64,000 nt of DNA from Cohnella nanjingensis (GTDB lineage: Bacteria; Bacillota; Bacilli; Paenibacillales; Paenibacillaceae), in assembly GCF_014212125.1 (NCBI RefSeq), contig NZ_JACJVP010000007.1:110838-174837 (forward strand), given 5' to 3'. Under the pieces are notes generated by a model. The model saw nothing but the letters and a program-made list of their open reading frames with translations, did not search any database and had not been told where the DNA came from. Positions 51,609-60,105 of this stretch are shown in pieces (position 1 is the stretch's first letter; each line of letters opens with the position of its first letter). A program made the translations under genes and the position numbers.

Positions 51609-52254
51609 GCTCGGGCCCTCCCCGCGGCATAGAAGTACTAGTCTCTTGGGCCGCTCTTTTTTTCATGGATTTGGCGTACCGGATGTTCCACCAGATCGTC
51701 ACCGCGATGATGCCATAGGTGAAGAACGGCGACACGGCCAGGAAGCTCGAGACCGGCAACGCATACACCAGCACGACCTTGAGGCAGGCTTCGAGCAGCA
51801 GGCTGACGCCCCATACGGCCGTCATGACGCGGAAGGTCCGGCGATAGAGGGGCAGTCTCTCCCATTTGTCGTCCATTTGCGGATCGTGGCCGGTGAAACG
51901 TCCCGCGAAGCGGAAGATCAGCGGGCGGGCGAACAGCAGCGAGCCCAGGAATACGACCCCCAGAATGCCGGTCACATAGGACTCCCGCAGCAGGATGAAG
52001 CGCTCGTCGCCGCCCAGGAGTACCGCCACGACGCCCAGGATCAGGCCGAGGAAGATAAAGCCGGAGAAGGCGTCCGCTTTGTGCGTCCGGATCAGGCTGT
52101 AGATCGTGTCGCACAGCGGGACGAGGGCGGCGACCGAGAGCGCCGCCAGGCTGCTCGTGTGCGGGATCAGCAGACGGTAGGCTAAGTAAGGCAATACGAT
52201 ATTAATCAGCAGCGTAATGACGATCTCATTGCGGGTTTTAGGCACGACGATCAT
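51598..52254 (-). CDS. VC0807-type multi-span membrane protein
   Basis: 218 residues with about six membrane spans (IVITLLINIVLPYLAYRLLI, LAALSVAALVPLCDTIYSLI, FSGFIFLGLILGVVAVLL, ending ALPVSSFLAVSPFFTYGIIAVTIWW). The pattern matches the VC0807-like/septation-protein-A-related membrane proteins that often come with a TetR regulator. It lies upstream of and overlaps the TetR gene. Function not established. Confidence 0.75.
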   Translation of the reverse strand: MIVVPKTRNEIVITLLINIVLPYLAYRLLIPHTSSLAALSVAALVPLCDTIYSLIRTHKADAFSGFIFLGLILGVVAVLLGGDERFILLRESYVTGILGVVFLGSLLFARPLIFRFAGRFTGHDPQMDDKWERLPLYRRTFRVMTAVWGVSLLLEACLKVVLVYALPVSSFLAVSPFFTYGIIAVTIWWNIRYAKSMKKRAAQETSTSMPRGGPEHAR

Positions 52255-52291
52255 CCCTTCAAGGTTCGAATATCCGAATCTTATTTCCTCA

Positions 52292-52312
52292 ACATACCTT
52301 CGGTCGGTATGT
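52292..52312. promoter_or_regulatory. Palindromic operator before the membrane protein-TetR operon
   Basis: ACATACC and GGTATGT flank a seven-base centre, 38 bp before the start at 52254. TTGAC on the minus strand overlaps its outer edge. The form is a typical TetR site. Confidence 0.65.
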
Positions 52313-52328
52313 CAAGCGGCAAAGTTAA

Positions 52329-52484
52329 GGTGCTTTCAAACGCGAGATCGTTCACGTAGGCGCCAAGACGCTGCCCGCCTACTCGGATGCCAAGAACGCG
52401 TTCGTCGGCGAGATGCTCGAACGGGCGCTATCTTGGGGAGGAAAAGCCGCAGCCGCCGCGCGCAACGACGACCTGCCTTCATAA
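52329..52484 (+). pseudogene. Remnant of a gene 3' end, possibly a flavodoxin-fold reductase
   Basis: The frame from 52329 to the TAA at 52482 reads GAKTLPAYSDAKNAFVGEML then ERALSWGGKA, which looks like a protein C-terminus with codon use typical of this genome. No start or ribosome site exists and an in-frame stop lies just before. The pattern recalls the end of NAD(P)H-dependent flavodoxin-like reductases; not certain. Confidence 0.35.
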
Positions 52485-52515
52485 TGGCAGGCAAGGCGTG
52501 GCCTATTCGGCGGGC

Positions 52516-53166
52516 TCATTCGGCCGGCTCGGCCTTCACCTTCGGCGCTCGGATCCCCTCGATGTACAGGCTGCGGATGCCCGCCAAGTATTGCTCCTTG
52601 GTATAGCCGAGCGAATCCCGGTGATACATATATTGCTCGGGAGAGAGGACGGCCATCAGGAAGTTGGACGTCAAGGTCACATCGATATCCCGGACTTCTC
52701 TCCGTTCCGCGGCAAGGACCAGATAGACGTTCAGAATGCCGTACAGCCGAACCGTGATAGGCCTTTTGTGGGGAAGGAAGTTTTTCTTGCCCGCGTACAT
52801 GCAGCTTATCGAAGTGAGCAGCTCGATCTGGCTGTCGACATAGTCGAACAAGCGGCTCAGGACATGTTCAAGCTGGTCGAGCGCCGATGCCGAAGCGTCC
52901 GCCGCTCGGAATTGGTCCGCTTCGGCCTCAAGCTCCCCTAATATTTGTTCGGTGCTGTTCCGCAGCATCTCGGAGTAGATCTCGCCGGGGTGCTCGTAGC
53001 GCCGGTACAGCGTCCCCTGTCCGATCCCCGCTTCCTGGGCGATCTGATACATATTAACGGAGTCGATTCCGTTCTGTTCGAGCAATCGGGCGGCAGCCGT
53101 CTGGATGCGGCGGTGATATTCGGCGTCGCGGTTTTCTTTCTCTTCGGATGCATCAAGCTTTCCCAC
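52516..53166 (-). CDS. TetR-family repressor of the divergent exporter
   Basis: 216 residues from a GTG with GGGAGGAG six bases upstream; the longer frame to 53274 runs through the operators. Helix-turn-helix at ~20-65 (RIQTAAARLLEQNGIDSVNMYQIAQEAGIGQGTLYRRYEHPGEIY). The C-terminal domain is typical of the YxaF/AcrR type. Two identical 16-bp palindromes between this gene and the exporter are very likely its operators. Ligand unknown. Confidence 0.9.
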   Translation of the reverse strand: MGKLDASEEKENRDAEYHRRIQTAAARLLEQNGIDSVNMYQIAQEAGIGQGTLYRRYEHPGEIYSEMLRNSTEQILGELEAEADQFRAADASASALDQLEHVLSRLFDYVDSQIELLTSISCMYAGKKNFLPHKRPITVRLYGILNVYLVLAAERREVRDIDVTLTSNFLMAVLSPEQYMYHRDSLGYTKEQYLAGIRSLYIEGIRAPKVKAEPAE

Positions 53167-53205
53167 GCGAATCTCCTCCCTTGGCAAGCCGTCTTCAAAT
53201 TTCGA

Positions 53206-53256
53206 TTGACGCGCGGACAATTGTCCGCTATATTTTGGTGGCGGACAATTGTCCGC
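53206..53256 (+). promoter_or_regulatory. Exporter promoter with twin perfect 16-bp palindromes
   Basis: TTGACG (53206-53211) and TATATT (53229-53234) are 17 bp apart. GCGGACAATTGTCCGC at 53213-53228 fills the spacer. The same 16 bases recur at 53241-53256, 28 bp further on. Tight steric repression of the exporter is expected. Confidence 0.88.
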
Positions 53257-53363
53257 ACTAAAAATATAACACATTTAACGGCCGGTGTGACCCCCCGGCT
53301 TAGCATGGGCAGCACGAAGGCCATTTAGCCATGCGGCGGTTGAATGTGGGAGGAGTGGAAAAG

Positions 53364-54878
53364 ATGTCGCAAGCTTCCGTAACCGGCGGTGCCCCGGCCG
53401 AATTTCGTATCACCAGCATTCTCGTGCCGCTCATCGCCATCATCGCGGGCTGCTTCATGGTCATTCTCGATTCGACCGCGATGAACGTAGCCTTATCCAA
53501 GCTGGTGGGAGAGTTCAACACGCAGCTGCCTACGCTGGAGTGGACCGTCACCGGCTATATGCTGGCGACCGCTGCCGTCATTCCGCTAGCCGGATGGTTG
53601 TCGGACCGGTTCGGCGCGAAGACCGTGTTCCTAACCTCGGTTATTCTGTTCACGCTCGGCTCGGCGCTGTGCGCGACGCCGAACAGCGCGGAATGGCTCA
53701 TTATTTTCCGGATCATCCAAGGCCTCGGCGGCGGATTCGTCATGCCGGTCGCGATGGCTTACGTCTACCGACTGAGCCCGCCGCACAAGATCGGCGCGGT
53801 GATGGGACTCTTGGGCATCCCGATCTTGTTCGCGCCGGCGATCGGGCCGATCGTGTCCGGCTGGCTGGTGGAGTACCACTCGTGGCGCTGGATCTTCCTG
53901 ATCAACATTCCGGTAGGCCTCTTCAGCGTCCTGTTCGGGATGTGGAGCCTGCCGAAGATCGGCAAGAAGCAGGTAGCCGGCTTTGACTTGCCGGGCATGA
54001 TTCTGGGACCGCTCGCGTTCGCGGCGCTGTCCTTCGGCGTGAGCGAAGGCGCCCACAGCTGGACCTCGACCAAGACGGTCGCCGGACTCATCGTGGGCGC
54101 CCTCGCGCTCCTCGCGTTCATCTTCGTCGAGCTTCGCGCGAAGACCCCGCTGCTGGAGCTGCGCGTCTTCAAGTCCGTCGACTTCTCGTTCGCGATCGTC
54201 GCGCAGTGGATCGTTCAGTTCTCCATGTTCGGCGCGATCTTCCTCATGCCGCAGTTCCTGCAGCAGGCTAGAGGCTTCGGCGCGCTCGATACGGGTCTAA
54301 CGCTGTTCCCCCAAGCGCTCGCGTCGGCGTGCCTCATGCCGATCGGCGGCTACCTGTTCGACCGGATCGGCGTACGCTGGCTGGTCGTGATCGGACTCAG
54401 CCTCGTGTCCGGCGCGATCTTCCAATACACCCACGTGGACCTGACGACCGAGGGCAAGGATCTGCTCCTTCCGCTCATCATGGCCGGCGCCGGGATGGGA
54501 CTCATGATGATGCCGCTGAACTCACATCTGATGAACAAAGCTCCGCGCGATCTGGTGAGCCGGGTCACTTCGCTGACGAACGCGATGCAGCAGGTCGTCA
54601 GCTCCCTCTCCGTAGCGACCGTCGTGACGATCCTGACGGCGCGGCTGAAGTCGCTCTCGGCAGGCAGTCCGCCCGCCGCGGGCGCGACCGAGGCGGATAC
54701 GATGAAGCAGATGCTGGCGCTCGCGCCCAAGGCATTCGGCTACACGTTCAGCGTGATGCTCGTCGTCGCGATGTGCGGGATCGCGCTCGGATTCCTGCTG
54801 CGCCGCGGCCGCAAGCCGTCCGCGGACGAAGCGCCGACAGCCGCCGAGCGGTCCGTCGAAGGCCTCCATATGGGGTGA
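53364..54878 (+). CDS. DHA2-type MFS drug exporter
   Basis: 504 residues from the ATG at 53364 with GGGAGGAG nine bases upstream. Fourteen membrane spans, the N-terminal LDSTAMNVALSKL (D1 motif), motif A GWLSDRFGAKTVFLTS, and motif C-like ILFAPAIGPIVSGWLV in span 5. This is EmrB/QacA-like. Divergent from the TetR gene and repressed, presumably, through the two palindromes. The second such exporter in the block. Confidence 0.92.
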   Translation: MSQASVTGGAPAEFRITSILVPLIAIIAGCFMVILDSTAMNVALSKLVGEFNTQLPTLEWTVTGYMLATAAVIPLAGWLSDRFGAKTVFLTSVILFTLGSALCATPNSAEWLIIFRIIQGLGGGFVMPVAMAYVYRLSPPHKIGAVMGLLGIPILFAPAIGPIVSGWLVEYHSWRWIFLINIPVGLFSVLFGMWSLPKIGKKQVAGFDLPGMILGPLAFAALSFGVSEGAHSWTSTKTVAGLIVGALALLAFIFVELRAKTPLLELRVFKSVDFSFAIVAQWIVQFSMFGAIFLMPQFLQQARGFGALDTGLTLFPQALASACLMPIGGYLFDRIGVRWLVVIGLSLVSGAIFQYTHVDLTTEGKDLLLPLIMAGAGMGLMMMPLNSHLMNKAPRDLVSRVTSLTNAMQQVVSSLSVATVVTILTARLKSLSAGSPPAAGATEADTMKQMLALAPKAFGYTFSVMLVVAMCGIALGFLLRRGRKPSADEAPTAAERSVEGLHMG

Positions 54879-54952
54879 CGGGCGGCCCGCAGGGGCGCTC
54901 CGTTCATGGCTTGCGCCTTAAGGCGCGGATCGCGGTTCTGTCTGCAAGATCA

Positions 54953-54996
54953 AAACGGGGATCTCTCCTTCATTGAGAAAGGAGAGATCCCCGTTT
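54953..54996. terminator. Terminator after the second exporter
   Basis: AAACGGGGATCTCTCCTT and AAGGAGAGATCCCCGTTT form an 18-pair stem with a seven-base loop. The A and T tracts flanking it make it bidirectional, serving also the convergent DUF1772 gene. Confidence 0.88.
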
Positions 54997-55041
54997 GTCA
55001 TTGTCCGCAGGCTGCTGCGGGCCAGCGGGCTTGGAGTCGCG

Positions 55042-55524
55042 TTACCATTTGCGCAGCGCGAGGATGAAGCAGGCCAAGGAGGCGAGTGAAGCGATCGTCC
55101 GCACGTGATTCCAAGCGACCCAGCTGGACAGATAATGCTGCCATACATTCGCGCCCTCGGCGCTGGCAGGAGCCACCGCGGCCAAGGAATCGTTGAGCGG
55201 CACGTTGAAGACGACGGTAACCAGGAAGGAGCCGACAAAGTAGAGAAGGCTTCCCGCCAGCAGATAGAGCGCGCCGGGCGTGCCCAGCTTGAAGAACGAG
55301 ACGATGCCCAGAATGACGGAAGCCAGCGCCGTACCCATGAAGACGAAGCTGAACAGCGTATTGAGGATGGTAGCGTTGATCGACTGCATCGCGGCGATGC
55401 CCTGTTCGGACGGCAGGCGGGCCAGCGACGCCATGACGAAGGTCGAGAAGGCGAAGAAGATGCCGGCGATCAGGCCGGATCCGAGCGCGGAGGCGAAGGT
55501 CAGGCTTGCGATCAGCTTACCCAT
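55042..55524 (-). CDS. DUF1772 (anthrone-oxygenase-like) membrane protein
   Basis: 160 residues with four membrane spans (GSGLIAGIFFAFSTFVMASL, LNTLFSFVFMGTALASVIL, YLLAGSLLYFVGSFLVTVVF and a last one near the end). VPLNDSLAAV and WVAWNHVRTIAS are the DUF1772 signature. Relatives are linked to oxidation of aromatics, without clear proof in bacteria. It overlaps the NmrA-like gene by eight bases. Confidence 0.88.
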   Translation of the reverse strand: MGKLIASLTFASALGSGLIAGIFFAFSTFVMASLARLPSEQGIAAMQSINATILNTLFSFVFMGTALASVILGIVSFFKLGTPGALYLLAGSLLYFVGSFLVTVVFNVPLNDSLAAVAPASAEGANVWQHYLSSWVAWNHVRTIASLASLACFILALRKW

Positions 55525-56389
55525 GTACGTCTACCTCCCATGCGCCGGCGGCGGCAGCAGTATTCGCGAAGACGGCGAAGTCGCGCGGTTCGCGTCCCAG
55601 CGCGCGCTGGACGCCATCCGTCAGATGGGCGTTGCGGCCATCCAGCACCGTGCTGAACAGATAAGACAGCAGCGCCACATACTCGCCCGGCACCTGCTGC
55701 TCCTCGAGCATGGCCAGGAATGCCTCATGGGTGAGCGGAGTATACCGAATTTCTCGCCCGCTCGCTTGCGCTACAGCCGCCGTCGCCTCCGCGAAGGTGA
55801 GCGCGCGCGGACCGGTCAGCTCATACAATTGGCCGATGTGCCGATCGTCGGTGAGCGCCGCCGCGGCGACGTCCGCGATATCGTCGGCGTCCACGAACGG
55901 CTCCGTCACTTCGTCGGCCGGTAGCGCGACCTCGCCGCCAAGCACCATGCCTTGCAGGAAGCTCTCGCTGAAGTTCTGACAGAACCAGCTGGCCCGCAGA
56001 ATCGTCCATTCCGCGCCCGAATCCTTCAAAGCTTGCTCGCTGAGCTGCGCTTCTTCCTCGCCTCTGCCGGACAAGAGCACCAACCGGCGCACGCCGCGGC
56101 CCACCGCGAGCCGGGCGAAGGTTCCGATCGCCGCAGCGGCGCCAGGGACGGCCAAGTCGGGGTAGAACGCGATATATACCGCTCTTACGTCCTTCAGCGC
56201 GGGCAGCCAAGTCGCCGGGTTCTCCCAGTCGAAGGACGGTTCGCCCGACCGGGAGCCGATCCGTACCGGCAAGCCTTGCTTCGCGAGCCGCTCCGCCACC
56301 CGCCGTCCCGTCTTGCCCGTTCCGCCCAGGATGAGGAAAGGTTTCTCCGTGCGGTTTGTCTCGAAGCCCGATTCGATGGATCTGTTCAT
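55517..56389 (-). CDS. NmrA-like NAD(P)-binding protein
   Basis: 290 residues. The Rossmann motif FLILGGTGKTGRRVAERLAKQG, the RIGSRSGEPSFDW segment, LVLLSGRGEEEAQ and the active-site-like ILRASWFCQNFSE with PFVDADDIADVAAAAL match NmrA/YtfG-type quinone or redox-sensing atypical SDRs. First gene of an operon with the DUF1772 gene. A palindrome upstream and a MarR gene suggest regulation by an aromatic or quinone compound. Confidence 0.9.
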   Translation of the reverse strand: MNRSIESGFETNRTEKPFLILGGTGKTGRRVAERLAKQGLPVRIGSRSGEPSFDWENPATWLPALKDVRAVYIAFYPDLAVPGAAAAIGTFARLAVGRGVRRLVLLSGRGEEEAQLSEQALKDSGAEWTILRASWFCQNFSESFLQGMVLGGEVALPADEVTEPFVDADDIADVAAAALTDDRHIGQLYELTGPRALTFAEATAAVAQASGREIRYTPLTHEAFLAMLEEQQVPGEYVALLSYLFSTVLDGRNAHLTDGVQRALGREPRDFAVFANTAAAAGAWEVDVHG

Positions 56390-56411
56390 AGGATCGCCTC
56401 CATTTTAATAA

Positions 56412-56427
56412 TTGCTTGCCCAAGCAA
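56412..56427. promoter_or_regulatory. Perfect 16-bp palindrome, candidate MarR operator
   Basis: TTGCTTGCCCAAGCAA at 56412-56427, between the MarR and NmrA-like genes and 23 bp before the latter's start. The form and size fit MarR-family sites. Confidence 0.65.
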
Positions 56428-56457
56428 GTGTTAGGTTATAAAAAATCAAATGAGATC

Positions 56458-56925
56458 TCATTCGATTTTTTCCAGTTGATTGCTCACCTCGTAGAGGTGA
56501 AGCGAGAGCGCGTCGCCTTCTTCGCCCAAGATCGTCGCATACCGTTCCCGCAGCTGATCCCAGCATTGTTGAATGGTTTGCTCCAGGGCTCTGCCTTTGT
56601 CCGTGACGTAGATCAGGGACAGCCGCCCGTCCACGCGGTTGTACAGCAGGTTCTTGGCTGCGAGCTTCTCGATGAGCCGCGTCACCGTCGAAGGCTGGAG
56701 ATGGAGGATCTGGCCGAGCTCCTTCTGCGAGATACCGTCTTTCTCATAGGCCGCCATCAGCAGGAAGGCAGCGGTCGGGGAGAGCCCGCTGATCGCGAAC
56801 GCGTCTTCCGCCATCTTGGTGATGACCCGGCCGAGCCGGTTGGCGGTGAAGTAGAGGCATTCTTTAAAGTAGATGTCCAGCACGGCTAAGACCTCATTTC
56901 TGTACGCGTAAATTTGTTTGCTCAT
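56458..56925 (-). CDS. MarR-family regulator
   Basis: 155 residues. The winged helix (ISQKELGQILHLQPSTVTRLIEKLAAKNLLYNRVDGRLSLIYVTDKG) is canonical, flanked by dimerisation helices. On the minus strand TTTACA-N17-TATATT ends only a few bases before the ATG at 56925, so the transcript would start at or after it. A GTG at 56883 with GAGG eight bases upstream may therefore be the real start (141 residues). It probably controls the NmrA-DUF1772 operon downstream on the same strand. Confidence 0.88.
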   Translation of the reverse strand: MSKQIYAYRNEVLAVLDIYFKECLYFTANRLGRVITKMAEDAFAISGLSPTAAFLLMAAYEKDGISQKELGQILHLQPSTVTRLIEKLAAKNLLYNRVDGRLSLIYVTDKGRALEQTIQQCWDQLRERYATILGEEGDALSLHLYEVSNQLEKIE

Positions 56926-57115
56926 ACAAATATAACGGGAATACCTGATTTTGTAAAGAGGGGATGCAAAATTAATTTAATTCTGCGTCCGGTCGAGCGG
57001 AGGGCGCTCGCCTTCATGGGCATTCTCCGTGCGATATCACGCGTGGAATCTGCCCATCACGATGAAATTTGGATCACGACTAAGAGGCTTCGTCTCCCAG
57101 GCAGAGCAGACCAAA

Positions 57116-57148
57116 GGCCGGAAGCGCCGCCCTGGCGGTCTCCCGGCC
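57116..57148 (-). terminator. Terminator of the 17M-like gene
   Basis: GGCCGG (57116-57121) and CCGGCC (57143-57148) with inner CCGCC/GGCGG pairing, followed on the minus strand by TTT. It lies directly after the stop at 57154. Confidence 0.6.
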
Positions 57149-57153
57149 TCCTC

Positions 57154-57534
57154 CTACAACGCGCCCGCGTCCTTGGCGAACTGCCAAGCCTGCTCGTAGT
57201 CCGCTTCCTCCACGATCGCGGTCAGCAGGATGTCCCGGCCGGTCACCCGGTTGTCCGGGCCGCCGGAGCTCATGCCGCTGGCGCTGACGCTGGCGGTCGC
57301 CATGACGGCCGCATCGGGATTGTCGAAGTCGCCGCCGAGGGTCAAGTATCCGAGCCCCCGGAAGTCTCCCGTGATCGTATTGCCGAGCTGATCGAGCTGC
57401 TGAATGCCGGTGCCCGGGTTGCCGTCGAACCGGTCGATCGCATATTCCACCAGCCGGAGCGACTTGATCTTCCCCAGCGCCTGCTCGGCTTGCTCGGGGG
57501 TATTGAAGTAGGCCAGGACGGCTCTCTCTGCCAT
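57154..57534 (-). CDS. General stress protein 17M-like domain protein
   Basis: 126 residues from the ATG at 57534 with GGAGG upstream. The N-terminal AVLAYFNTPEQAEQALGKIKSLRL and VEYAIDRFDGNP look like the ferredoxin-like fold of YflT/general stress protein 17M-type proteins, and the C-terminal half (ILLTAIVEEADYEQAWQFAKDAGA) repeats the pattern. No membrane span. The role in stress is not defined. It is separated by a terminator from the SgrR gene. Confidence 0.6.
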   Translation of the reverse strand: MAERAVLAYFNTPEQAEQALGKIKSLRLVEYAIDRFDGNPGTGIQQLDQLGNTITGDFRGLGYLTLGGDFDNPDAAVMATASVSASGMSSGGPDNRVTGRDILLTAIVEEADYEQAWQFAKDAGAL

Positions 57535-57645
57535 ATAGGGGATTCCTCCAACTCCGGCCTGCGGATGCGCCGGGCATAATCCCTTGTAGTATGGATCGGC
57601 TGTTGGAGAAGTATGCCAGAGGAAGCCGGTCTCGCCTCCGCCAAG

Positions 57646-57682
57646 AAAAGAGGTTAGCCGGAAGAAGCCGGTTGCCTCTTTT
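57646..57682 (-). terminator. Terminator of the SgrR-like gene
   Basis: AAAAGAGG...AGCCGG and CCGGTTGCCTCTTTT form a long stem with a short loop. On the minus strand it ends in CCTCTTTTCTTG, 16 bp after the stop. Confidence 0.8.
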
Positions 57683-57697
57683 CGGCGTGATCGGTCG

Positions 57698-59509
57698 TCA
57701 GCCGACGGTCGGCTCGATCCAGATGTCCTTGAAGTCCATCCAGTCGTGCGCATTGTAGCCGGCGCCCCGGACGGCTGGATGGACCTGCGTGTTCAGCTTC
57801 TTGTGCAGCAGGAACGTCACCAGCGCGTCTTCGCGTAGCCGTTCCTCGATGCCTTCGAGCAGGGCGCGCCGCTCCTCGGCCCGATCCGTCGCGAGCGCGA
57901 GGTCGATCTGCTCCACGGCCCAGCGTATCATCTCCGGCGGCAAGCCCGCGTTCAGCAGATGTCCTTCCTGCTCGTAATTCTCCACTTCGCAGACGTCTTC
58001 TCTGGCGATCAAGACCTCGAACAGAATGGCATGGGCGCGCTGGAGGATGTCCTGGTCGTAGACCAACTTCTTGGGGATGACCGCGACTTCGATCGCGATC
58101 CCGAACGCGGCGCACTGCCGGGCGATCCAGCGGGCATCGGGCTCATAACGGCCGATGGTGTTCAGGACGAGCGTCTCCCCGTCGTATCCCGATTCCCGCA
58201 GGAGACGTCGTGCCGATTCGGGATCGTATCGATCCTTCAGCAGCGGCGTCCGCTCGGTCGGCCGGAATCCCCGCGACGGGTAGACGCGATATTCGCCGAG
58301 CTCCCGAATCATCTCGGTCCGGTTGACGAGCAGGTCGATTGCGCGCCGGAAAGCGATCGCATGGTGCGGACCCGGGATGCGCAGATTCCAGGAGATGAGC
58401 ATGCTGCCTTTGCTCAGCGCCTCGATCGTAGGCCAATCCTCGGCCGGATCGGAAGCGCCGGCTCCCTCCTCAACCTCCAAGGCGCTCGGGAATCTCTCCC
58501 CGCCGACGAGGGCGGTCGCGGAATCTTCCGGAATGAAGGCGATCACGACGCGGTCGAGATGCGCGCGGCCTTGATAATACTCCGAATTCGCGGTTAACTC
58601 CAGGCGCTCCTCCGACCATGCGGTCACGCGGAACGGACCTGTGCCGACCGGCAGTTGCTTAAAGCGGGCCTCATCCTCCAGGATCAGATCCGCCGGTACG
58701 ATGGACATGGCCGAAGAGCTCAGGTATCGGAGGAATATCCGGTTCGGCCGATCGAGCGAGATCCGCACCGTTCGCGGTCCCGCGCACTCGACCTGCTTCA
58801 GGCCGCGGACCATCCAGCGGTTGGCCCTGCTCTCGCGCAGCCGGTCCAGCGTGAATCGCACGTCTTCCGACGTGAGCTCCCGGCCATGGTGAAACGTGAC
58901 GCCCCTGCGCAGATAGAAGGTCCATTCGGTCATGTCGGCGTTCGATTCCCAAGCGTGGGCGAGCTCGGGCAAGAACTGCCCCGACACGGCATCGTAATGC
59001 ACAAGCTGGTCGAATATCTGCTTCACGCTGTGAGCCTCGAACGCGGAGTAGACCTCCGCGGGGTCCAGCGTATCGAGGTTGGCGGACACCGGGATCCGTA
59101 GGACATGCACGGCGGGATTGCCGTCCGACGCTTCGGTGTCATGGCCGAAATGTCCGTTCAGCCATTGCACGAAGCGTTCCTTGACGGCGCCTCCCGGGTC
59201 GTGGCTGTTGATGCCTTCGAAGGCTTGTTTGTATTCGCCCTTCTCCGCCAACTGCTGGGAGACTTGGAGGAGCAGGGAATCTCTCTCGGCGAGGAAGGTG
59301 AGATGCGATCGGTTGCCCCGTCCTCTGCCCGCATGCCAGACGATCAATCCGTCTTCGACGAGCTTGCGGACGATGAGCTTGGCGTTGCGGGTCGTACAGA
59401 ACCAGCAAGCGCTTAGTTCCTCCAGAGACACTTCGATCCGGTCACCTCCGCCTGCCGGAGAACCCAAACGCTCCATCAGCTCCAAATATCTCTCCGCCGT
59501 CGCTTGCAT
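57698..59509 (-). CDS. sgrR: SgrR-family regulator with solute-binding domain
   Basis: 603 residues with GGAGG seven bases upstream. Residues ~1-115 are the SgrR winged-helix N-terminal domain (LSACWFCTTRNAKLIVRKLVEDGLIVWHAGRGRGNRS). Residues ~135-590 are an oligopeptide-binding-protein-like (SBP_bac_5) domain (LDPAEVYSAFEAHSVKQIFDQLV, TFYLRRGVTFHHGRELTSEDVRFTLDRL). In enterics SgrR senses sugar-phosphate stress and activates sgrS/sgrT. Here it is divergent from two microprotein genes, which may be its targets. Confidence 0.85.
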   Translation of the reverse strand: MQATAERYLELMERLGSPAGGGDRIEVSLEELSACWFCTTRNAKLIVRKLVEDGLIVWHAGRGRGNRSHLTFLAERDSLLLQVSQQLAEKGEYKQAFEGINSHDPGGAVKERFVQWLNGHFGHDTEASDGNPAVHVLRIPVSANLDTLDPAEVYSAFEAHSVKQIFDQLVHYDAVSGQFLPELAHAWESNADMTEWTFYLRRGVTFHHGRELTSEDVRFTLDRLRESRANRWMVRGLKQVECAGPRTVRISLDRPNRIFLRYLSSSAMSIVPADLILEDEARFKQLPVGTGPFRVTAWSEERLELTANSEYYQGRAHLDRVVIAFIPEDSATALVGGERFPSALEVEEGAGASDPAEDWPTIEALSKGSMLISWNLRIPGPHHAIAFRRAIDLLVNRTEMIRELGEYRVYPSRGFRPTERTPLLKDRYDPESARRLLRESGYDGETLVLNTIGRYEPDARWIARQCAAFGIAIEVAVIPKKLVYDQDILQRAHAILFEVLIAREDVCEVENYEQEGHLLNAGLPPEMIRWAVEQIDLALATDRAEERRALLEGIEERLREDALVTFLLHKKLNTQVHPAVRGAGYNAHDWMDFKDIWIEPTVG

Positions 59510-59643
59510 AAGGTTCCTCCTATCGGCTAGTCGAACGGTCGCTCGCGCTAAAAAGGGAAATATGCGATCCGATTCCTACTCTTTTTCCAATCAACTGGCT
59601 ACAGCATAATGGAATCAATCAGAGATGACAAGGAGGAATGAAC

Positions 59644-59799
59644 ATGTTAACGAGCACTTACGAATTGGAGAAACTATCGGAAAGCCTCCAAGCCGAATGG
59701 GAATCCCGCATCGAGGAGGAGACGTCCTTGAGCCAAGCGCGCCGCGCGAAGAGCCGTGCCGCCCGAATCGTCGGCGCCATCCTACAGGCGCTGCGTTAA
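59644..59799 (+). CDS. Microprotein 1 divergent from SgrR
   Basis: 51 residues from the ATG at 59644; AAGGAGG lies seven bases upstream. Sequence begins MLTSTYELEKLSESLQAEWE and ends in a basic helix (RRAKSRAARIVGAILQALR). Clear paralogue of the next small frame. No family known to me. It is divergent from the SgrR-like gene, so it may be its target, like sgrT in enterics, though no sequence similarity is claimed. Confidence 0.7.
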   Translation: MLTSTYELEKLSESLQAEWESRIEEETSLSQARRAKSRAARIVGAILQALR

Positions 59800-59826
59800 T
59801 TGAAAAGAAGACAAGGAGCGATGAAC

Positions 59827-59955
59827 ATGTTAACGAGCATCTACGCGTTAGAGAAAATTACCCAGAGCTTGCAAGCCGAATGGACTTCCCTCGCCCAACA
59901 GCCGGCGTCCGCCAAGAAGTCCTCCGCGCGGCTCGCCAAGCGCTCTCGTCCCTGA
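59827..59955 (+). CDS. Microprotein 2 divergent from SgrR
   Basis: 42 residues from the ATG at 59827 (AAGGAG upstream, ten bases). It begins MLTSIYALEKITQSLQAEWT, matching microprotein 1 over the first 20 residues (MLTS-Y-LEK--SLQAEW), then diverges to a Lys/Arg/Ser-rich tail. Both are preceded by the same ATGAACATGTTAACGAGC block. The pair looks like a tandem duplication. No gene is evident from here to 60105. Confidence 0.7.
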   Translation: MLTSIYALEKITQSLQAEWTSLAQQPASAKKSSARLAKRSRP

Positions 59956-60105
59956 CGCGCCGTTTTCCCCTTTTCCCCGCAATCGAAAGAGACCGATCCC
60001 CCGTGAATGCTGCTTCCACGATCGGCCCGGCCCCTTGGTTCCGCGAGTTCCTCATGTCGAGACGCTGCCCTTGCAGATCTCCCGCGAATCGGTATTTTCT
60101 TCTTC

